NCBI GenBank assembly: GCA_031406155.1
Contig: JANOGW010000053.1
Span: 6,523-70,522, forward strand
DNA: 64,000 nt
From: JACMNW01 sp031406155
GTDB taxonomy: Bacteria; Pseudomonadota; Alphaproteobacteria; Rhodobacterales; Rhodobacteraceae
Direction: 5' to 3'
Made by a program: the position numbers and the translations under genes. The notes beneath the pieces are model-generated. The model searched no databases and was not told the DNA's origin. It saw nothing but the letters and a program-made list of their open reading frames with translations. Below are positions 27,413 through 35,904 of the stretch, piece by piece. Positions within the stretch are counted from its first letter, which is position 1. Each line of letters begins with the position of its first letter.

Positions 27413-29011
27413 ATGCGCTACATTCCGCTGATCTTCTTTGTTCTCTTGATTCCGGTGGGCATCGTGATGGCCCTGATGTCACCGTTTTGGGGTGGGGCAG
27501 TAGCCAGTCTTGGCGCGGTCATTTCTGTGGTCGGTCTGTCCGACTTGATGCAAACCCGGCACGCGGTTCTGAAGAACTATCCTGTCAGCGCCCGATTGCG
27601 GTTCCTGTTCGAGCATTTCCGTCCCGAAATACGCCAGTACTTTCTGGAAAGCGATCACGAGGAAACGCCGTTTTCACGCGAACAGCGGGCCTTGGTTTAT
27701 CGGCGCGCTAAGGGGATCGAGGGGTTGCGCCCGTTTGGCACCTTGTTGAACGTCAACGGGATCGGACATGAGTGGATCAATCATTCGATGGCGCCCACGC
27801 ATCTGGCCGATGCTAAATTCCGGCTTGCCATCGGCGGGCCTGATTGCAAGAAAGCCTATGAAAGTTCGATCCTGAACATTTCTGGCATGTCGTATGGTGC
27901 ACTGTCCCCCAATGCGATCGAGGCGCTGAATTGGGGCGCCCGGATCGGCGGCTTTGCCCATACCACCGGCGAAGGTTCGATCTCGCGGTTTCATCGCAAA
28001 CATGGCGGCGATCTGGTCTGGCAGATTGCCAGCGGCTATTTTGGCTGCCGCAACGGCGATGGCAGCTTCAATCCTGACCTTTTTGCTGAAAATGCCGCAG
28101 GCGATCAGGTGAAGATGATCGAACTGAAGCTGTCGCAGGGGGCCAAACCCGGCCATGGCGGCATTCTGCTGGGCGCCAAGGTGACCGAAGCCATCGCCGA
28201 GGCGCGCGGCGTCAAGGTGGGCGAGGATTGCATCAGCCCCAGCAAACACAGCACTTTTTCAACGCCCGAGGAATTGTGCGCCTTTATCGCAAGGCTGCGC
28301 GATCTTTCCGGTGGCAAGCCGGTCGGCGTCAAGCTGTGCGTCGGTCACCCCTGGGAATGGTTTGCCTTTGCCAAAGCGATGCAATCAACCGGCATTACCC
28401 CTGATTTTCTGACCATCGACGGGGCCGAAGGCGGTACAGGTGCGGCCCCGGTGGAGTTTGCCGACCACAAGGGCGCGCCTTTGCGCGAAGGCCTGATGCT
28501 GGTTCACAACACACTGGTCGGTCTGGGGATCCGGGATCGGATCAAGTTGATCGCGTCGGGCAAGCTGATCAGTGCTTTTGATCTGTGCCGGGTCTTCGCC
28601 CTCGGCGCCGACAGTGCCAATATCGCTCGCGGCTTCATGTTTGCAATCGGTTGCATCCAGGCGCAGGCGTGCCATTCCGGCAAATGCCCGACGGGTGTGA
28701 CGACGCAGGACCCGGGCCGTTTCAACGCACTGAATGTTGCAGACAAGCACACAAGGGTCGCCAATTTTCATGCCAACACATTGTTTGCATTGAAGGAAGC
28801 GGTGGAATCCTCTGGCCTCAGGACGCCATGGGATCTGACCCCGCATCACCTTATGATCAGGGTCAACAGCCGCGAGGTTCGCTCGGCAGCAAGCCAGTAT
28901 CTGTGGCTGGAACCGAACGAATTGGTCAACGGCAACGTCACCCATCCGGCATTTGCCAAATACTGGGATCATGCCCGTCCAGATACGTTTGAATTTGCGA
29001 TGACCGCGTAA
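27413..29011 (+). CDS. Membrane-anchored FMN glutamate synthase-like protein
   Basis: A 532-residue protein containing the FMN-binding glutamate synthase domain (about residues 110-480) without the amidotransferase domain of GltB. Characteristic parts are the GAEGGTGAAP loop and a cysteine cluster CIQAQACHSGKCPTG, typical of a [3Fe-4S] cluster. Two hydrophobic segments at residues 4-45 suggest membrane attachment. Such stand-alone proteins are widespread; the reaction and electron partner are not established. It ends 45 bp from the tRNA-Glu gene, convergent with it. Confidence 0.85.
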   Translation: MRYIPLIFFVLLIPVGIVMALMSPFWGGAVASLGAVISVVGLSDLMQTRHAVLKNYPVSARLRFLFEHFRPEIRQYFLESDHEETPFSREQRALVYRRAKGIEGLRPFGTLLNVNGIGHEWINHSMAPTHLADAKFRLAIGGPDCKKAYESSILNISGMSYGALSPNAIEALNWGARIGGFAHTTGEGSISRFHRKHGGDLVWQIASGYFGCRNGDGSFNPDLFAENAAGDQVKMIELKLSQGAKPGHGGILLGAKVTEAIAEARGVKVGEDCISPSKHSTFSTPEELCAFIARLRDLSGGKPVGVKLCVGHPWEWFAFAKAMQSTGITPDFLTIDGAEGGTGAAPVEFADHKGAPLREGLMLVHNTLVGLGIRDRIKLIASGKLISAFDLCRVFALGADSANIARGFMFAIGCIQAQACHSGKCPTGVTTQDPGRFNALNVADKHTRVANFHANTLFALKEAVESSGLRTPWDLTPHHLMIRVNSREVRSAASQYLWLEPNELVNGNVTHPAFAKYWDHARPDTFEFAMTA

Positions 29012-29055
29012 CGGCAAACCGCAAGACTGACAAATAACAGAAGCTGGAAGGAAAA

Positions 29056-29130
29056 TGGCAGTCCGTAGGGGAGTTGAACCCCTCTTCCCAGGTTGAAAAC
29101 CTGGTGTCCTAACCGATAGACGAACGGACC
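29056..29130 (-). tRNA. tRNA-Glu (anticodon TTC)
   Basis: A complete 75-nt tRNA. The acceptor stem GGTCCGT pairs with ACGGACT (one G-T pair). The anticodon arm CCAGG-TTTTCAA-CCTGG presents TTC, and the T arm has GGTTCAACTCC. The 3' CCA is encoded in the gene. It is downstream of recJ on the same strand; no integrase or duplicated 3' end suggests use as an attachment site. Confidence 0.96.
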
Positions 29131-29146
29131 GCGTGGTAATTCGGGA

Positions 29147-29175
29147 TGTTTAGTGGCCAGCGTGCTGACTCGCAA
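29147..29175 (-). promoter_or_regulatory. Candidate tRNA-Glu promoter
   Basis: On the minus strand TTGCGA (29175-29170) and TAAACA (29152-29147) are separated by exactly 17 bp and lie just upstream of the tRNA. Both hexamers are imperfect, so the call is tentative. Confidence 0.35.
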
Positions 29176-29202
29176 GAGAAATAATGTAAGCGCACCGCAT
29201 GA

Positions 29203-30966
29203 TCAGGCGCGGGCCGCATCTTCCAGCCGCAGTTGCACCTTCGACCGCCCGCCGTAGGTGTTAATCTCCAGCCGCCCGGCCAGATGAAAGCGCTGATGGC
29301 CGGGGTTTTCAAGAGCGGGGCCTAGCGGGCCGTCAAAGGCACCGAAGGCAACCGCCTCCAGTTTTGGCTCGCCGTGATCTGCGAAACTGAGGCGCAGGTG
29401 GTTCTCGCCGATACGGCGTCCGCTGACTGCCTGATCGGCAAATGCAAAGCGCGGGGCAGGGGCCGATGCACCAAACGGCCCGGCCTGTTCCAGTTGTTCC
29501 ACCAGGTTCATCGTTGCGGCCGATGTCATCAAGACGCCGTCCAGCCGCAAATCGGCCAGGCCCGCGTCGCCCGACCCCTGCTTTGCCAGCAAATCCCCCA
29601 GCCGCGTCATTGCCGCCTCCAGTTGCCCCCGCGCCACTGATAGCCCGGCGGCCATCTTGTGCCCGCCGCCGCGCAGCAAAAGACCCTCGGCGACCAGGCG
29701 GTGCACGGCGGCCCCCAGATCAACGCCACTGACAGACCGCCCCGAACCCTTGCCTTCGTCGCCTTCTAGGCCGATCACGACGGCGGGCCGGTTCGCCGCC
29801 TCTTTCAGCCGTGCGGCAACAATGCCCACCACGCCCGGATGCCAGCCTTCGCCTGCCGCCCAGACCAAGGGGCCGTCAAAGCCGCGCGCTTCGGCCTGCG
29901 CCATGGCAGCGGCACGCACCGCCGCTTCGATATCGCGGCGTTCCGTGTTCAACACATCCAGTCGTTCGGCCAGCGCCGCCGCCTCGTGCGGATCGTCGGT
30001 GGCAAGCAGTCGCGCGCCAAGATCGGCCTGCCCGATCCGACCGCCCGCATTGACCCGTGGCCCCAACAGAAACCCCAGCGCATAAGGGGTCGGAGCCTGA
30101 TCCATGCGCGCGATATCAGCCAATGCGCGCAGGCCCACCCGTTCGCGCCGCGCCATCACTTTCAGCCCTTGGCGCACCAAGGCGCGGTTGACGCCGACCA
30201 ACGGGGCCACATCAGCAACCGTCGCCAACGCCACCAGATCCAGCATCGCGATCAGATCCGGCCCCTGCGCGCCATCACTGCGCAATTGCCGGTTCGCCTC
30301 GACCAGCATCAGAAATACGACACCTGCCGCGCACAGATGGCCCAGTGATCCGTCTTCGTCTTGCCGGTTCGGGTTCACCACCGCAAGGGCAGGCGGCAGC
30401 GTTTCTGCGCCGAGGTGATGATCCAGCACCACCACATCCGCCCCCACTGCCGCCGCAATCGGCGCATGGCTCAGCGTTCCGCAATCGACGCAAAGGATCA
30501 GGTCATGTCCGGAGGCAAGGTCGGCCATCGCGGGCACGTTGGGGCCATAGCCTTCGTCGATGCGATCCGGGATATACAGCGTTGCGGGCCGCCCCATGGC
30601 GCGCAGCCAGACCAGCAAGAGGGCCGCCGACGCCCCGCCATCAACATCGTAATCGGCAAAGATGGCAATCTTCTCGCCGCTCTTGACGGCGGCCAGAAAC
30701 CGCGCCGCAGCCTTGCTCATGTCCTTCAGCCGCAAGGGGTCCGGCAGCAGGTCGCGCAGCACCGGGTTCAGAAACGCGGCAGTATCCGAAGGCTCCACAC
30801 CCCGAACGGCCAGCGTATGGCACAGGGCCAGCGGCAGTCCGGTGATCTGGGCCATCGCTTGCGCCCTCCGATCCTGATCTTCCGAAGGGCCGACCCACCT
30901 GCGCCCGGTCAGCGATGCCTCGACTCCAAGAAAGGCAGACCCAAGTCGTGCAGGTTTCCCGATCAC
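29203..30966 (-). CDS. recJ: Single-strand-specific exonuclease RecJ
   Basis: A 587-residue DHH-family 5'-3' exonuclease used in recombination and repair. The catalytic motifs are visible: DYDVDGGASA near residue 107, the CVDCGT motif near 161, and VVLDHHLG (DHH) near 182. The DHHA1 region with GGGHKMAAGLSV lies near 448, and the C-terminal OB-like domain follows. The start overlaps the glpX stop by 4 bp, giving the order hom-glpX-recJ-tRNA-Glu. Length is normal. Confidence 0.96.
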   Translation of the reverse strand: MIGKPARLGSAFLGVEASLTGRRWVGPSEDQDRRAQAMAQITGLPLALCHTLAVRGVEPSDTAAFLNPVLRDLLPDPLRLKDMSKAAARFLAAVKSGEKIAIFADYDVDGGASAALLLVWLRAMGRPATLYIPDRIDEGYGPNVPAMADLASGHDLILCVDCGTLSHAPIAAAVGADVVVLDHHLGAETLPPALAVVNPNRQDEDGSLGHLCAAGVVFLMLVEANRQLRSDGAQGPDLIAMLDLVALATVADVAPLVGVNRALVRQGLKVMARRERVGLRALADIARMDQAPTPYALGFLLGPRVNAGGRIGQADLGARLLATDDPHEAAALAERLDVLNTERRDIEAAVRAAAMAQAEARGFDGPLVWAAGEGWHPGVVGIVAARLKEAANRPAVVIGLEGDEGKGSGRSVSGVDLGAAVHRLVAEGLLLRGGGHKMAAGLSVARGQLEAAMTRLGDLLAKQGSGDAGLADLRLDGVLMTSAATMNLVEQLEQAGPFGASAPAPRFAFADQAVSGRRIGENHLRLSFADHGEPKLEAVAFGAFDGPLGPALENPGHQRFHLAGRLEINTYGGRSKVQLRLEDAARA

Positions 30967-31928
30967 TTGACCGGGCTGCGATAGGTCATCCGCCGGACCG
31001 ACCCGGTTTTTGACCGCATCAGGATCGTCTCGGTCGTGACCCAGCCGGCCTCCATCTGGATGCCCCTAAGGATCGAACCCTGCGTCACCCCGGTAGCGGC
31101 AAAGATGACATCGGCGGTGACCAGATCATCGCGGGTGTAGATGCGGTTTAGGTCCGTGATCCCCGCCCGGCGCGCCCGGCCGCGTTCATCGTCGTTGCGA
31201 AACAGCAACTGGCCGTACATCTGGCCGCCCATGCATTTCAGCGCGGCGGCTGCCAATACGCCTTCGGGTGCGCCTCCTGATCCCATATACATGTCGATGC
31301 CCGTTATCGCCGCTTCGGCGCAGTGGATGATGCCCGCCACATCGCCATCGGTGATCAACCGGATCGCGGCACCAGTGGCGCGCAGTTCGTCGATCATCGC
31401 CTCATGGCGGGGCCGTTCCAGCACGCAGACCATTATGTCACTTGGCTGGCAGCCCTTCGCGCGGGCAAGGGCGTGCACGCGCTCGGTCGGGGTCATGTCC
31501 ATGGTGACGGTATCCACCGCAAAGCCGGGGCCGATCGCGAGCTTTTCCATATAGACATCGGGCGCGTGCAGCAGGGTGTTGCGCGGCGCCATCGCAATCA
31601 CCGTCAGCGCGTTCGGCATGTCCTTTGCGGTCAGCGTCGTGCCTTCCAGCGGATCAAGGGCAATGTCCACGGCCGGGCCCATGCCGGTGCCGACTTTCTC
31701 GCCGATGTACAACATCGGAGCCTCGTCGCGCTCGCCTTCACCGATTACCACGACGCCGGCGATGTCCAGCAGGTTCAACTGATCGCGCATCGCGTTAACC
31801 GCCGCCTGATCTGCCGCTTTCTCATCGCCCCGCCCGATCAGCCGGGCCGAGGCCAATGCGGCGGCCTCGGACACGCGCGCAAGGCCAAGTGACAAGAGCC
31901 GGTCTTCAAATTCCGCTTTATCGGCCAT
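30963..31928 (-). CDS. glpX: Class II fructose-1,6-bisphosphatase
   Basis: A 321-residue GlpX-type phosphatase that converts fructose 1,6-bisphosphate to fructose 6-phosphate in gluconeogenesis. The metal-binding signature ALDPLEGTTL lies near residue 87, with GEGERDEAPM near 63 and MYMGSGGAPEGVLAA near 193, all typical of the class. It lies 120 bp after the homoserine dehydrogenase gene and overlaps recJ by 4 bp. No broken features. Confidence 0.96.
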   Translation of the reverse strand: MADKAEFEDRLLSLGLARVSEAAALASARLIGRGDEKAADQAAVNAMRDQLNLLDIAGVVVIGEGERDEAPMLYIGEKVGTGMGPAVDIALDPLEGTTLTAKDMPNALTVIAMAPRNTLLHAPDVYMEKLAIGPGFAVDTVTMDMTPTERVHALARAKGCQPSDIMVCVLERPRHEAMIDELRATGAAIRLITDGDVAGIIHCAEAAITGIDMYMGSGGAPEGVLAAAALKCMGGQMYGQLLFRNDDERGRARRAGITDLNRIYTRDDLVTADVIFAATGVTQGSILRGIQMEAGWVTTETILMRSKTGSVRRMTYRSPVK

Positions 31929-32048
31929 GGTAGGACATTCCTTCGATGTGTTTTGCGCGATGTCGCTGCGTCTGTCGTAGCGCGCCTAAGCGGCATTGGG
32001 CAAGCGTGGTCACATAACGTGGGCCTTGACGCCGCCTTGCCCCCGCGA

Positions 32049-33335
32049 TCAGACCTCTTCGATCCGGATTGCTACCGGATCCCCGACCAGAACCCCTGTG
32101 GCGGCAAAGCGGCCCATCGCATGGGCCACGTCATCCCGGGTTGCCTTGTGGGTCACGATCAGCACCGGAGCATGCGCGCCGGCATGGCCGTACTGGCGCA
32201 TCCGGTCGATCGATATGCCAGCCTCGCCAAGTGCTGTCGCGATTTTGGCCAGCGCGCCGGGTTTGTCCAGCAAGGTCATGCGCAGATAGAACGGCGCGGG
32301 TGTCGCGGCGACGGCGGCAATTGGTGTCGCAAGGCTGGCGGCAGGGCGGCCGAAGATCGGCCCCCTTGTGCCGCGCGCAATATCGATCACGTCGCCCATC
32401 ACGGCACTGGCCGTCGGGCCCGCACCCGCTCCGGCACCGCGCAGTACGATCTGGCCAACCGCGTCGCCTTCGAGGACCACCATGTTGGTGCCGCCCTGCA
32501 ACTGCCCAAGCGGGCTGTCGGCGGGCACCAGACAGGGCGTCATGCGTTGTTCCAGCCCGCGCCCGGTCATCTGCGCCACGCCCAGCAGCTTGATCTTGAA
32601 CCCCATGTCGGCGGCAAGACGAATATCGTCGATGGAAATCGCGCCGATGCCTTCCAGCTCCACCGCATCAAAGCTGACCTTGGTGCCAAAGGCGATGGCC
32701 GCCAGCAACGACAACTTGTGCCCGGCATCAATGCCGCCGACATCGAGGTTCGGATCGGCTTCCAGATAGCCAAGTTGGCGTGCCTCTTCAAAGACGGTGT
32801 CATAGGGCAGGCCGGCGGCTTCCATCCGCGTCAGGATATAGTTGCAGGTGCCGTTCATCACACCCATCACCCGGCGGATCGCGTTGCCCGCCAGACCTTC
32901 GGTCAGCGCTTTGATCACCGGAATACCGCCGGCAACCGCCGCCTCGAACCGGATCACGCGGCCGTTTGCCTCGGCTGCTTCGGCCAAGGACTGGCCGTGC
33001 AGCGCGAGAAGCGCCTTGTTCGCGGTCACCACATCCTTGCCTGCCGCTATCGCGGCCATCGTCGCATCGCGGGCCGGGCCGTCAGAGCCCCCCATCAGTT
33101 CGACGAAAACATCGACGTCATCGCGCTGCGCCAAAGCAACCGGATCGGCTTCCCACGCATAGCCCGACAGATCGGCATCCCGGTTGCGCGACTGGTCGCG
33201 GGCTGAAACGGCGGTGATCGTGACGGCGCGTCCGCTGCGAGCGGCAATCAGGTCCGCATGGCGTTGCACGATGCCGACAACACCGACCCCGACAGTGCCA
33301 AGCCCGGCAATACCAAGACGCAATGGGGCGGGCAT
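32049..33335 (-). CDS. hom: Homoserine dehydrogenase
   Basis: A 428-residue NAD(P)-dependent enzyme reducing aspartate semialdehyde to homoserine for threonine and methionine synthesis. The N-terminal Rossmann motif GIAGLGTVGVGVV, the catalytic-domain segment GVMNGTCNYILTRM and a C-terminal ACT domain (LRMTLLDKPGALAKIATALGEAG split by a short linker) are visible. The ATG at 33335 is chosen because GGAG lies 6 nt upstream; an ATG five codons earlier has no Shine-Dalgarno. The ACT domain suggests feedback control, probably by threonine. Confidence 0.95.
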   Translation of the reverse strand: MPAPLRLGIAGLGTVGVGVVGIVQRHADLIAARSGRAVTITAVSARDQSRNRDADLSGYAWEADPVALAQRDDVDVFVELMGGSDGPARDATMAAIAAGKDVVTANKALLALHGQSLAEAAEANGRVIRFEAAVAGGIPVIKALTEGLAGNAIRRVMGVMNGTCNYILTRMEAAGLPYDTVFEEARQLGYLEADPNLDVGGIDAGHKLSLLAAIAFGTKVSFDAVELEGIGAISIDDIRLAADMGFKIKLLGVAQMTGRGLEQRMTPCLVPADSPLGQLQGGTNMVVLEGDAVGQIVLRGAGAGAGPTASAVMGDVIDIARGTRGPIFGRPAASLATPIAAVAATPAPFYLRMTLLDKPGALAKIATALGEAGISIDRMRQYGHAGAHAPVLIVTHKATRDDVAHAMGRFAATGVLVGDPVAIRIEEV

Positions 33336-33407
33336 GGAAATCTCCGTCATCAGAACCGTTGGCGGCGTGTTAGCGGTTTGCAGGCCCACGTGCAACGCAT
33401 GACAACC

Positions 33408-33644
33408 TTAGTTTGCGGAAGCCTTTGCCCGCAACGCTGCCGCCCGCGCGGCTAGTGCGGCGGCAGTTTCATCACTGGCAACGGCTCCTTCCGCCTGTGC
33501 CAGGATTTCATCCAGCGGCAGCAGCGCAACCGGCTCGTCAGAGGTGGCCAGCGGCGCACCCGCCTCCAGCCCCGGCGGGGTGCTGCAAGCGGCAAGTACT
33601 GGCAACAGGCAGCTGAGGCATAGCAACAGTCGCGGCAAGGCCAT
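33408..33644 (-). CDS. Small predicted lipoprotein
   Basis: A 78-residue protein with a lipoprotein signal peptide: one arginine, a leucine-rich core and a lipobox LAAC with the acylated cysteine at residue 20. The mature part is acidic and alanine-rich, ending in repeated alanine/arginine pairs (AALAARAAALRAK) that should form a helix. The start at 33644 has GGAG 8 nt upstream; an ATG two codons earlier is too close to it. I do not recognise a family. It sits alone upstream of hom on the same strand. Confidence 0.6.
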   Translation of the reverse strand: MALPRLLLCLSCLLPVLAACSTPPGLEAGAPLATSDEPVALLPLDEILAQAEGAVASDETAAALAARAAALRAKASAN

Positions 33645-33725
33645 GGTCATCACTCCGCAGGCATGAGTGCCCTACCTACGCCCGACGCGCTTGCAGCGGC
33701 AATGCAAATCGCAGCAAGCCCGATC

Positions 33726-34637
33726 TTAATGCGCGGGTTTGATGAAGGTGCCATTGCGCAATTCGGCCATTGCCTGTTGCAACTCAGCTTGGGTGTTCAT
33801 CACGATCGGCCCATGCCATGCCACCGGTTCCTGGATCGGCGCGCCGGAAATCAGCAAGAACCGAAGGCCGTCGGGGCCTGCCTGCACCGCCACTTCATCG
33901 CCGGTGCCGAACTGAATGAGGGTTCGGTCGCCCGAAAGATCGCGAATGTTAACCTCTTCGCCGCGCACTTCCTTTTCCAGCAGCACGCCGCGCGGCGTGC
34001 TTGCGTCGCGAAACCTGCCCGCGCCTTCGAAAACGTAGGCAAAGGCGCGCCGGTAAGTGTCGATCCTGAACACCTTGCGCAAGCCGGGCGGCACATAGAT
34101 GTCAAGGTATTGCGGATCGGCGGCAATACCGTCAACCGGCCCGGTCTTGCCCCAGAACGAGCCCACGATCACCTTCACAACGGTGCCGTCATCATCCATG
34201 ATCTCGGGGATATCGCGACCCTTCACGTCCTGATAGCGCGGCGCGGTCATCTTCAGGCTGCCCGGCAGGTTTGCCCACAACTGAAAGCCGTGCATCTGGC
34301 CCTTGGCGTTTCCTTTCGGCATTTCCTGATGCAGAATGCCGCGCCCCGCCGTCATCCATTGTACATCGCCGCCGCGCAGCGTGCCGACGTTGCCAAGGCT
34401 GTCACCATGATCGACCGAGCCCGCCAGCACATAGGTAATGGTTTCGATCCCGCGATGCGGGTGCCAGGGAAATCCGCGATAGAAATCTTCTGGGCGATCA
34501 TTGCGGAAATCGTCGAACAGCAGGAACGGGTCCATCTGCTCCGGGTTTTGAAAGCCGAACGCGCGGTGCAGATGCACACCGGCGCCTTCCATCGTGGGTT
34601 GCGCCTTTGCCTGGTGAACGACGGGTCGGATCGACAT
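33726..34637 (-). CDS. Pirin family protein
   Basis: A 303-residue bicupin pirin. The N-terminal domain contains the metal-binding FPWHPHRGIETITYVLAG motif (near residue 54) and the downstream histidine/glutamate of GRGILHQEMP, matching the iron ligands of pirins. Bacterial pirins include quercetinase-like dioxygenases and regulators of metabolic enzymes, and the sequence does not distinguish these. An AGGAGG Shine-Dalgarno lies 6 nt upstream of the chosen ATG. It is monocistronic. Confidence 0.9.
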   Translation of the reverse strand: MSIRPVVHQAKAQPTMEGAGVHLHRAFGFQNPEQMDPFLLFDDFRNDRPEDFYRGFPWHPHRGIETITYVLAGSVDHGDSLGNVGTLRGGDVQWMTAGRGILHQEMPKGNAKGQMHGFQLWANLPGSLKMTAPRYQDVKGRDIPEIMDDDGTVVKVIVGSFWGKTGPVDGIAADPQYLDIYVPPGLRKVFRIDTYRRAFAYVFEGAGRFRDASTPRGVLLEKEVRGEEVNIRDLSGDRTLIQFGTGDEVAVQAGPDGLRFLLISGAPIQEPVAWHGPIVMNTQAELQQAMAELRNGTFIKPAH

Positions 34638-34736
34638 TGCTGCCTCCTGAGGGTCAAGTTGTTTGCCAAGAATTAGGCGCAATCACCGCAGTCATCAATG
34701 CCCGCCGCGCGCAGACCCGCTGTGCACAAACGCATA

Positions 34737-34763
34737 ATGCCCCGGACGGTCGGCCCGGGGCAT
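34737..34763 (-). terminator. Strong hairpin after the TadE-like gene
   Basis: Perfect 9-bp arms, ATGCCCCGG (34737-34745) and CCGGGGCAT (34755-34763), with a 9-nt loop, lie 24 nt beyond the TadE-like stop. The T-rich tail is weak. It probably ends the three-gene pilus-assembly-like transcript. Confidence 0.6.
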
Positions 34764-34786
34764 CGTGCAGGTTCAAGGTCAGATCA

Positions 34787-35353
34787 TTAGGTCTGATTGC
34801 AAGGCTGGCCATCAATGCAAGTAGGCGACCGGAATCGTGGCCTTGTAACAATGAACTGCTTGAATGTCATGCTGTCCAGACCAACATTGAATGCTGGCAC
34901 ATAGGGCACTTCGGTTTCGACGATCGTTGCGGAATCAGCATCCGCCATAAATGGAATTCGCTCTTCGAACGCTTGCAACGTGGCCGTCGTCAAAGCCAGC
35001 ATGTCACCGCCGGGCGAATACGACCAATGTACCTGAAACTGGTCATCTGCCTCGCTGTAGGTGATGCTGGTCACGCGCATCTTCACGGTTTGGTCCGGAT
35101 CCAGCATGAAATCCATGACATCGCGAAGCCCGTCGAAAAATGCAGGAGGCCGAGATTTCATTTCACGCGAGATGATATCAGAAACTGTGTAAGACGCTTT
35201 TTGGACAGTGTTTATAGACCGGAACGAATCCCAGTAAACGAACAGCGCAAGAAATGCCCACAGCAAGGCAGGCAGAACAATGACTGTTTCAGCCATGACG
35301 GTGCCCGCGTCTTCACGCGCAAAACGGCGAATGCTTGCAACGATGGAAAACAT
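34787..35353 (-). CDS. TadE/TadG-like membrane protein
   Basis: A 188-residue protein with a TadE-like N-terminus: a short cytoplasmic stretch, then a glycine/glutamate-containing processing-type site (EDAGTVMAETVIVLPALLW) and one hydrophobic helix, followed by an extracytoplasmic domain. Such minor pseudopilins assist Flp/Tad pili. The start is chosen for the GAGGAG 7 nt upstream. It lies 11 bp after the second TadE-like gene. No other tad genes are in the window, so this is a detached trio. Confidence 0.75.
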   Translation of the reverse strand: MFSIVASIRRFAREDAGTVMAETVIVLPALLWAFLALFVYWDSFRSINTVQKASYTVSDIISREMKSRPPAFFDGLRDVMDFMLDPDQTVKMRVTSITYSEADDQFQVHWSYSPGGDMLALTTATLQAFEERIPFMADADSATIVETEVPYVPAFNVGLDSMTFKQFIVTRPRFRSPTCIDGQPCNQT

Positions 35354-35364
35354 ACAATCGCTCC

Positions 35365-35904
35365 TCAACTTGTTGGTTCGTTTGCAAAAGCCGAAACGGT
35401 TGCAATCGCGTATCCGCCACCGAATTCATCTTTCGTCAGTTTCAACCCGATGCCCGTCGTCGGATAGAGTGCGTCTTGCACGATGCAGGCGCGCATCAAC
35501 ATCAGATCGTTCTCTTGACCCACTTCCAATACGACTGGCGGAGCCGGATCACCGGGCTGGTCCACACATTGCAACGCCTCGGTCGGCAAAATGAACGCCG
35601 CCGTATCCACTTCTATGAAGTCAAGCTTCAGCTTGGCCTTGCAATCGGCAAGGATGATCGTGCGCTTGCAGATTTCCTGCTTGAGCAGTTCCGGCGTCGG
35701 AATCGGATAATGGCCAAGGCGCAGTTCGCGCATCACCATATCGACGGATTGCTCCAACAAGATTGCCCGCGTCATGAAGAGGCCGCTTTCAAAGGATGCC
35801 GAAAAAATGGCAACCAAGACCGGTATTGAAAGCACGAATTCAAGGGACGCGGTACCACCTTCATCGTGCCAGGCAGTGCGCAGGCGTTTTGCTAACCAGG
35901 TCAT
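35365..35904 (-). CDS. TadE-like minor pilin
   Basis: A 179-residue TadE-family protein. The N-terminus reads GGTASLEFVLSIPVLVAIF (about residues 16-34), the typical G-x-x-x-LEF prepilin-like signal followed by one transmembrane helix. The remainder is extracytoplasmic and contains four cysteines after the helix. It overlaps the 3' end of the upstream VWA gene by 4 bp and is followed by another TadE-like gene, so the three are co-expressed. A role in Flp/Tad pilus assembly or adhesion is inferred from family. Confidence 0.82.
   Translation of the reverse strand: MTWLAKRLRTAWHDEGGTASLEFVLSIPVLVAIFSASFESGLFMTRAILLEQSVDMVMRELRLGHYPIPTPELLKQEICKRTIILADCKAKLKLDFIEVDTAAFILPTEALQCVDQPGDPAPPVVLEVGQENDLMLMRACIVQDALYPTTGIGLKLTKDEFGGGYAIATVSAFANEPTS

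Noticed and set aside
29056..29130. tRNA-Glu as an integration site
   Set aside because: No integrase, no duplicated tRNA 3' end and only core genes on both sides.
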